A stretch of DNA of 5,706 nt, taken from an uncultured Prevotellaceae bacterium. Its GTDB lineage: Bacteria > Bacteroidota > Bacteroidia > Bacteroidales > Bacteroidaceae. A program made the position numbers and the translations under genes. The notes under the pieces were generated by a model that worked only from the letters and a program-made list of their open reading frames with translations, ran no database searches and was not told the origin of the DNA. Below, piece by piece: positions 4,033 to 5,706 of the stretch. Position 1 is the first letter of the stretch. Each line of letters begins with the position of its first letter. The DNA lies in the NCBI GenBank assembly GCA_937902455.1, contig CALELI010000053.1:1-5706 (forward strand), given 5' to 3'.

Positions 4033-5706
4033 TTAGAATTCCTGTCCGAGAACAAAGTGGAACTGACTGCCTCCGTAGCTGCTGGAGCCATAGATCTTGT
4101 CGAAGCCGTATCCCCAGTCGATACCCATGAGTCCGACCATCGGAAGCATGAGTCTGACACCGAATCCTGCAGAGCGCTTCATGTCGAACGGATTGAACTT
4201 GCTGACCTCGTTCCATGCATTACCTCCTTCGGCGAATGCCAGTGCAAAGATGTTGGTGGAACCGTTGAGCATGAGTGGATAGCGTATCTCGGCGGAGAGG
4301 CGTGAATAGGCATATCCTTCATGGCCCTGCGGGGTGAGCGCACCATTGTCGTATCCGCGAAGTCCGATTGTCTCGGTGTAGTAGCTCGTGGAGTAGCCGG
4401 TCATACCGTCACCACCGACGTAGAATGTCTCGAACGGTGACTTCTTGTACTTGTTGTAATAGCCCAGGAGTCCGAAATCCACTCGGGTCATGAGCACGAA
4501 GCATTTCTTTGCCTTTGTGAGAGGTGTATAGAACTTGGATGTGAACTTCCACTTGTGGTATTCAATCCATCGGAATTTCTTCTGGAGGTCGTCCTGATAT
4601 CTTGCATCGGCACGGTTTGAGGCAAGGCCCTGATAGTCCACACCGTCGAACAGAGAATAAGGTGGTGTTGCGCTGACTGAGAAGGACACCTGGGAACCGC
4701 TTCGAGGAAAGACTGCGTTGTCGAGAGAGTATCTCTGAAGCTGGAGGGTGAGGTTGATGTTGTTGCAGTTTCCGTTGGAGATGAGGAAGTACTCCCAGTC
4801 CTTCAGCATGTAGCGTGTGTAGGCAAGGCTGGCAGATACGGAGAACTGGTTGTCTGGCCAGTTGAGTCGCTTACCCCATCCGATTGAGAGTCCAAACAGC
4901 TGGATGTACTTGTCGGGGTCGTAATAGGACGAGTAGTTGTTGTAGTAGGAGCTGTTGTAGTTGCCATATCCACTGAGTAGTGAATAGTAGCTGTTGTAGT
5001 AGGAACTGTTGTAGTATGCGCTGCTGATGTCCGTCTGGCGTGAATAGAATGCCGAGATGGAGAATGAGTTAGGGCGCTTGCGGCCGAACCAAGGGTCGTA
5101 GAACGAAATGCTGTATTGCTGATAGTATGAACCATTGGTCGAACCTGAGAGTTCGAGCTGCTGTCCGTCGCCTCGCGGAAGTATTCCCCTGCGGTTCTTG
5201 TCCTTTCCGAGGAGGTTGCGCATGGAGAAGTTACCGAACTTCAGACCGAGCTTGAACGTGACGCCAATCTGTCCCCATCCAAGTGAGAACTCCACCTGAT
5301 CGCTTGCCTTAGGTGCAAGGCCGAGGTTGATGTCGACTGTTCCGTTCGTCTGGTCAGGTATAGGCTCAGGCTTTATTCCTTCCGGGTCGAAATGTCCCAT
5401 CTGGGCGATTTCCTGGATTGACGACTTGAAGGCGTCCATATTGAAGAGGTCGCCTGGCTTGAGCTTAAGTTCACGGCGGACCACTTCCTCGTACACCTGC
5501 GTGTTACCATAGATGTTAATCTTGTTGATTGTGGCCTGAATACCTTCATAGATTCTGATGACAAGGTCGATGGAGTCGCCGTCGATGTTTATCTCCGTAG
5601 GCTGGAGGTTGTAGAAGAGGTAGCCGTTGTTCCAGTAGAGGTTGCCCACGGCATCGTCGTCCTGAGAGAGACGCTTTTCCAGGAGCTTCTGGTTATATAC
5701 GTCGCC
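4033..5706 (-). CDS. bamA: BamA (Omp85), outer-membrane protein assembly factor, C-terminal part
   Basis: The reading frame is open to the right edge, so the N-terminus is missing. The 557 residues seen are perhaps two thirds of a Bacteroidota BamA. BamA is the central barrel of the BAM complex, which folds and inserts outer-membrane proteins. Fragment residues 1-58 look like the end of one POTRA domain. Residues 59-133 are the last POTRA (INKINIYGNT, then VVRRELKLKPGDLFN, then NGTVDINLGLAP). The 16-strand barrel fills about 135-557. Recognisable marks are DPWFG (204-208), the conserved LRGY of loop 6 (449-452), EGGNAW (493-498) and a terminal Phe (GQEF), the usual barrel-insertion signal. 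Residues 228-262 are a Tyr/Ser/Asn-rich stretch that topology places in extracellular loop 3. Two skp genes follow in the same direction. The GTG at 5649-5647 is internal, not the start. Confidence 0.95.
   Translation of the reverse strand, partial: GDVYNQKLLEKRLSQDDDAVGNLYWNNGYLFYNLQPTEINIDGDSIDLVIRIYEGIQATINKINIYGNTQVYEEVVRRELKLKPGDLFNMDAFKSSIQEIAQMGHFDPEGIKPEPIPDQTNGTVDINLGLAPKASDQVEFSLGWGQIGVTFKLGLKFGNFSMRNLLGKDKNRRGILPRGDGQQLELSGSTNGSYYQQYSISFYDPWFGRKRPNSFSISAFYSRQTDISSAYYNSSYYNSYYSLLSGYGNYNSSYYNNYSSYYDPDKYIQLFGLSIGWGKRLNWPDNQFSVSASLAYTRYMLKDWEYFLISNGNCNNINLTLQLQRYSLDNAVFPRSGSQVSFSVSATPPYSLFDGVDYQGLASNRADARYQDDLQKKFRWIEYHKWKFTSKFYTPLTKAKKCFVLMTRVDFGLLGYYNKYKKSPFETFYVGGDGMTGYSTSYYTETIGLRGYDNGALTPQGHEGYAYSRLSAEIRYPLMLNGSTNIFALAFAEGGNAWNEVSKFNPFDMKRSAGFGVRLMLPMVGLMGIDWGYGFDKIYGSSSYGGSQFHFVLGQEF
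4935..5015 (-). repeat. 54-bp-spaced duplication inside bamA
   Basis: A 27-bp stretch at 4935-4961 recurs at 4989-5015 with two mismatches, offset by 54 bp or exactly 18 codons, so the frame is kept. It encodes the repeated YNSSYYN motif of the predicted extracellular loop 3. In-frame repeats of this kind can change copy number by slippage or recombination and so vary a surface loop. Confidence 0.7.

Overview
The window looks like a chromosomal segment of a Bacteroidota organism, most likely Bacteroidales and possibly a Prevotella relative. This rests on three things. There is a promoter of the Bacteroides sigma-ABfr type (TTTG, 20 bp, TAnnTTTG) in front of the first gene. Gene starts have A-rich leaders and no Shine-Dalgarno sequence. 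The order bamA, skp/ompH, skp/ompH is familiar from that group. The genus is an inference; no rRNA or marker gene is present to fix it.

Layout. Bases 1-750 hold no convincing gene but carry three separate repeat structures: a nested palindrome (9-55), three 22-bp-period direct repeats (85-142), and a symmetric element of about 189 bp (255-443). The last contains twelve copies of an octamer related to GTAGAGGN, six per strand, mirrored around base 349. Next, on the plus strand, is a two-gene hipB-hipA operon (753-2332). HipB is an Xre-type antitoxin/repressor and HipA a Ser/Thr kinase toxin with all recognisable catalytic residues intact. A dyad (698-719) overlaps the -33 element of the promoter and is a good candidate for the HipB operator.

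From 2400 to the right edge every gene is on the minus strand. In transcription order these are bamA (3' two thirds only, cut by the window edge), two tandem periplasmic chaperones of the Skp/OmpH family, and a Lrp/AsnC-family regulator whose ATG directly follows the stop codon of the second chaperone gene. A strong intrinsic terminator (2400-2429) closes the unit. BamA folds and inserts outer-membrane beta-barrels, and Skp-type chaperones carry unfolded barrels through the periplasm, so the first three genes form one assembly module. The Lrp-like gene is an unexpected passenger that may respond to, or merely share, that transcription. hipBA and the bam unit converge on the 2333-2454 spacer.

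The most interesting items are the 12-octamer dyad element, which I cannot assign to a known family and which resembles a small non-autonomous mobile element or multi-site protein-binding/hairpin element; the Lrp gene abutted to the bamA-skp-skp unit; and a Tyr/Ser/Asn-rich, internally duplicated extracellular loop in BamA. I see no clearly novel multi-gene system. The genes themselves belong to known families.
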